Of a DNA stretch of 48,164 nt, positions 45,258-48,164 are shown in pieces; position 1 is the first letter of the stretch, and each line of letters begins with the position of its first letter. Under the pieces are notes generated by a model, which was not told the DNA's origin, did not search any database, and saw only the letters and a program-made list of their open reading frames with translations. This stretch comes from Xenococcus sp. PCC 7305. GTDB lineage: Bacteria; Cyanobacteriota; Cyanobacteriia; Cyanobacteriales; Xenococcaceae. The position numbers and the translations under genes were made by a program. The stretch is from the NCBI RefSeq assembly GCF_000332055.1, contig NZ_ALVZ01000193.1, positions 1 through 48,164 of the forward strand, written 5' to 3'.

Positions 45258-45700
45258 TTATCTGTTGAACATTCAACCGTGTCTTGGCGCGATCGCGTTG
45301 CGAGAATCTCTACTAAGCTTGGTCTTCGGGTGAGTGGTAAGCGGTATTTTGCCCAAAGACCATAAATAAAATTAGCTATTGTCGCGATCGCGGGTATTTT
45401 GGTAACAGCATAAACCCAGCCCATGCCTAATTCTTCATACACTCGGCGAAACACTTCTACGTTTTTGATAATTGTGCCATCACAGAGAATGCCATGAATT
45501 CGATCCATCGCCAGTTCATAATCAATTCCTCCATGGTCTTGGGGGTTGTAATCAGGGTCTGCGATATCCACAAAATTGACGATTCCTCTACCGGCATCTC
45601 GTTTTTTGAGAAATTTAACTTCCCTGACACAGAGAGGGCATTCGCCATCGTAGAGTAGTTTGATTTTCCATTGGGTTGGGATGGTATTTGCGATCGCCAT
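45242..45700 (-). CDS. DCC-family (DUF393) thiol-disulfide oxidoreductase-like protein
   Basis: This 152-residue protein carries the DCC motif LLYDGECPLCVREVKFLKKRD (about 14-34) with the CPLC pair, and the conserved GILCDG...RVYEELGMGW. The family has a thioredoxin-like fold, but its substrate is unknown. Residues 108-128 (AVTKIPAIATIANFIYGLWAKYRL) are hydrophobic and family-typical. It overlaps ribD by 16 bp and follows menC by 65 bp on the same strand, suggesting a menC-DCC-ribD transcript. Confidence 0.92.
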   Translation of the reverse strand: MAIANTIPTQWKIKLLYDGECPLCVREVKFLKKRDAGRGIVNFVDIADPDYNPQDHGGIDYELAMDRIHGILCDGTIIKNVEVFRRVYEELGMGWVYAVTKIPAIATIANFIYGLWAKYRLPLTRRPSLVEILATRSRQDTVECSTDKCQTQ

Positions 45701-45765
45701 ATAGTCTTGAATTGTTAAATCTAATTTTTAAATATTTTTGTTCCTTCTTTATTATTATTGATATT

Positions 45766-46836
45766 TCAATTCTGTTGGGGAAAAAAACTTGAATATTCCC
45801 AATCGCGGTTGTTGTCGTAATAGAGTTTATTGCCTTCAAGCTTGAGTGGCGACCTAATATTGTTCGAGTAAATATGACCAGTTCCTAAGCCTTGAGGCAT
45901 AGTTGTATTCAGAGTTGCTGTCCATTGCGCGATCGCGTTTAAGCCAATATTAGACTCTAGTGCTGATGTTATCCACCAAGAGATTGATTTTTCCTCGGCT
46001 AGATCAATCCATTCTTGAGTTTTGCTAAATCCACCCAGTAAAGAGGGCTTAAGGACTATATATTGGGGATTAATTGTAGATAATAAATTTTCTTTGCTCT
46101 TCTTGCCCATAATGCCAATCAGCTCCTCATCTAGGGCTATGGGGATAGGACTTTTTCGGCAGAGTTCGGCCATAACCTGCCATTGGTGGGGTTTAATTGG
46201 TTGTTCAATGGAGTGTAAGTCGTACTGGGCTAGGATGTTTAATTTCTCTAAAGCTTCATCAGGAGCAAATGCACCATTGGCATCTACTCTAATTTCTAGA
46301 ACATTACGATTAAAATGTGAACGCAGCTCAGCAATTAGGGAACATTCTTGCTGAAAATCTAAGGCTCCTATTTTTACTTTGAGGCAAGAGCAGTTGTTGG
46401 CTAATTTCTCTCTGATTTGCGATCGCATGAAATCTAGATCCCCCATCCAGATCAAACCATTGATATAAATTCCCTGTTGTCCCTTAGTAAAGGTTGAGGG
46501 ATATAAAATACCAGCTTGATTATGTTCTAGATCCTGAAAGGCCATCTCAAGACCAAATTTAAGACAAGGAAAATTCTTTAAGTTTGCAGTCAAAGAAAAT
46601 GTCCCTGCTGATATCTCTGCACAAACCTCATCTAATTTCTCTTCAATCTCTATAAGATTATCAATACTAAGACCTGGAATCGGGCTACATTCACCAATCC
46701 CTTTGAGTTGACCAGTAATGCTATCTTTCAACAAAATATACCAAGTCGGTTTTTCGAGCAGAACTCCTCTAGAGGTGCCACTAGGACGAGAGAATTTTAA
46801 AGTATGTTTTATCCAATCAGCACTAATATTTTTCAT
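45766..46836 (-). CDS. menC: o-Succinylbenzoate synthase
   Basis: This enolase-superfamily enzyme dehydrates SHCHC to o-succinylbenzoate for phylloquinone (photosystem I) synthesis. From ATG 46836 it has 356 residues; an ATG at 46890 would add 18 residues and cannot be excluded, but the shorter start fits the family better. SCLKVKIGALD holds the Lys of the KxK pair (here KVK), VRVDANGAF-like IRVDANGAF the first metal ligand, then SIEQPI, ALDEEL and VLKPSLLGGF. It is first in a likely run with the DCC and ribD genes. Confidence 0.93.
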   Translation of the reverse strand: MKNISADWIKHTLKFSRPSGTSRGVLLEKPTWYILLKDSITGQLKGIGECSPIPGLSIDNLIEIEEKLDEVCAEISAGTFSLTANLKNFPCLKFGLEMAFQDLEHNQAGILYPSTFTKGQQGIYINGLIWMGDLDFMRSQIREKLANNCSCLKVKIGALDFQQECSLIAELRSHFNRNVLEIRVDANGAFAPDEALEKLNILAQYDLHSIEQPIKPHQWQVMAELCRKSPIPIALDEELIGIMGKKSKENLLSTINPQYIVLKPSLLGGFSKTQEWIDLAEEKSISWWITSALESNIGLNAIAQWTATLNTTMPQGLGTGHIYSNNIRSPLKLEGNKLYYDNNRDWEYSSFFPQQN

Positions 46837-46984
46837 TCTAGTGGATTCCACTATATTTTCAATAATAAATAATGAGTTCTCATTAAACAACTAAATGTAT
46901 CAAAATCTTTTTAAGTTCTTGATCTTTTCTGTATATATTCCAAAATTGATTATATTTCAAAAACCCTAACACTAGAGAGAATCA

Positions 46985-47662
46985 ATGATTCTGAAAGTTT
47001 TTAGCAACAGTAGTTTCGCCAGCTTTACTTTGGTTACTGCTTATTTTCTAAGTAGTGATCCTGCTGATGAAGGGGGAATTTTTAATGCATCTTACGGCGC
47101 GATCGCACAAATTGTCTTTAGTCCTAGTGAGCGCTTTGATGTAGCTCTTACTTATGTTCACAGTCGAGATCAAAGTGATACTGAAACAGGAAGTAATCTA
47201 GCTAATCTGCAATCTTTTCCGGAAGATGAATTTGATGAAGCAGTTCCCACCGTGAGTGATTCCTATGGTGTGGAGTTTGCCTGAGAGGTTAGCGATCGCT
47301 TTTTGTTGGGTGCTTGGTCTGGGTTATCTAAAGTCACAACGCTTTCGACCCTGGAGGGACTAAGCGATCGCGGCACCCAAGATATTTGGAATTGGGCAGT
47401 GACTTTAGTATTTCCCGATCTGGGCAAAGAAGGAAATCTCGGAGGGATTGTCCTGGGAACGGAACCTTGGGTCACGACCTCCAGCATTGATGCTTTAGAG
47501 GAAGATAAAGATCTTTCTTGGCATATCGAAGCTTTCTATCAATATCAGATCACAGACAATATTGCAGTCACTCCTGGAATAGTTTGGATTACCGCACCAG
47601 ATAATAATAGTCGCAATGATGATTTAGTTATTGGGGCAATTCGCACTACTTTTAGTTTTTAA
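46985..47662 (+). pseudogene. Decayed iron-uptake-type porin, C-terminal part with an in-frame stop
   Basis: Two open segments in one frame (46985-47284 and from 47285 to 47662) together resemble the last 220 or so residues of cyanobacterial SLH/OprB-type iron uptake porins. Evidence includes DEGGIFNASYGAIAQIVFSP, FDVALTYVHS, LGAWSG, WNWAVTLVFPDLGKEGN and a C-terminus ending TFSF like a beta-barrel. A single TGA at 47282-47284 splits them, where the family often has Trp, consistent with a TGG to TGA change. The N-terminal SLH domain and half the barrel are missing upstream, so even read-through would not give a full porin. Confidence 0.83.
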
Positions 47663-47811
47663 TTCCTAAGTTATGGACTAGTTTATAACGGCATATTCTT
47701 TTGATCAAAAAAATATGTAAAGAAATTTAAACAACCTTATTGCCCCTCAGTGAAAATACGCAATTATTAAATCAGATATGAAAAGCACTTATTGAAACAC
47801 AAAGAGTAAGC

Positions 47812-48164
47812 ATGGTTACTACAAACTATCAGGTTGGGTCTCTCGATTTTGCTCCCTACAGCAATTCTACCTTCCTAGATGATTTTTACACTGATGATGT
47901 TTATAGCTTTAGCGTTGGTCAGCCCACTTATGTGGAGTTAGATCTCTACAACATTACTTTTGGTGATGATGCGGATCTTTACTTATATCAGGATGACGGC
48001 GATTTCTTGTTCGAGTCGAATCAAGACTTTTTTATAGAATCATCTCGTCTTGCAGGCAATGCTAATGACTCAATTAGTGAGTTCTTAGGTTCGGGAAACT
48101 ATTTTGCACAAGTTGAGCGTTATGCTCCTGGAAGCTCCGGTAGTTTGGACTACACGATAGACAT
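47812..48164 (+). CDS. Secreted-type protein with PPC-like beta domain, cut by window end
   Basis: The frame starts at ATG 47812 and stays open for 117 codons to the edge. It reads MVTTNYQVGSLDFAPYSNST followed by VYSFSVGQPTYVELDLYNITF, DADLYLYQDDGDFL and LGSGNYFAQVERY. This pattern (a phi-sheet domain with D-x-D-L-Y-L and G-x-Y-x-x-V) is that of pre-peptidase C-terminal (PPC) domains, common in large cyanobacterial extracellular proteins that export without an N-terminal signal peptide. The rest, perhaps a peptidase or calcium-binding repeats, lies outside. Confidence 0.75.
   Translation, partial: MVTTNYQVGSLDFAPYSNSTFLDDFYTDDVYSFSVGQPTYVELDLYNITFGDDADLYLYQDDGDFLFESNQDFFIESSRLAGNANDSISEFLGSGNYFAQVERYAPGSSGSLDYTID

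Overview
The window is a piece of a cyanobacterial chromosome. The palindrome GCGATCGC (HIP1) occurs throughout, inside and between genes. The gene content also fits: a Pgr5 homologue, a cyanobacteriochrome kinase, a DUF2949 protein, remains of an iron-uptake-type porin, MenC for phylloquinone, and a PdhA of cyanobacterial type. Heptanucleotide tandem repeats (STRR-like) sit between many genes, as in filamentous and large unicellular cyanobacteria. I cannot name the species.

Layout. (1) 1-6290 is an accessory region: an IS4-family element (1-1516), a 125-bp remnant of the 3' end of an RND transporter gene, and a single 1481-residue NACHT-type STAND ATPase with a PD-(D/E)XK-like C-terminal domain, probably an anti-phage protein. 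The ATPase gene lies between two direct copies of the RND gene 3' end; the second copy belongs to the intact RND gene (6277-9342). (2) 9.5-17 kb is mostly housekeeping: an esterase, pdhA, a methyltransferase, a DUF411 protein, dusA, fabG and an acetolactate synthase. (3) 17-24 kb holds a 36-residue membrane peptide, a DXCF-type cyanobacteriochrome histidine kinase, a pentapeptide-repeat protein, glpD, a PrxQ peroxiredoxin and two tandem terD genes. (4) 24-30 kb holds nagA, a small gene inside a terminal-inverted-repeat unit, a membrane protein, a CIRCE-controlled groEL without groES, and an AlbA_2/Schlafen-type protein preceded by a heavily palindromic element. (5) 30-36 kb is a cluster of P-loop NTPase, ABC exporter and CHASE3-type kinase (tightly packed, translationally coupled), with a divergent lipoprotein and an OmpR-type regulator next door. 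(6) 36-38 kb holds a TetR/OsmC divergent pair with two matching operators, and an ArsP-type permease. (7) 39-43.3 kb holds a REC-GAF-GGDEF-EAL protein and a hybrid kinase. (8) 43.6-48.2 kb holds pgr5, DUF2949, ribD, a DCC protein, menC, a decayed porin gene and the start of a PPC-domain protein cut by the window edge.

Most interesting are the NACHT-nuclease locus with its RND-derived direct repeats, the NTPase/ABC/kinase/regulator cluster with a shared 18-bp operator-like motif, and the cyanobacteriochrome kinase. Several small repeats also end genes by supplying or abutting their stop codons.
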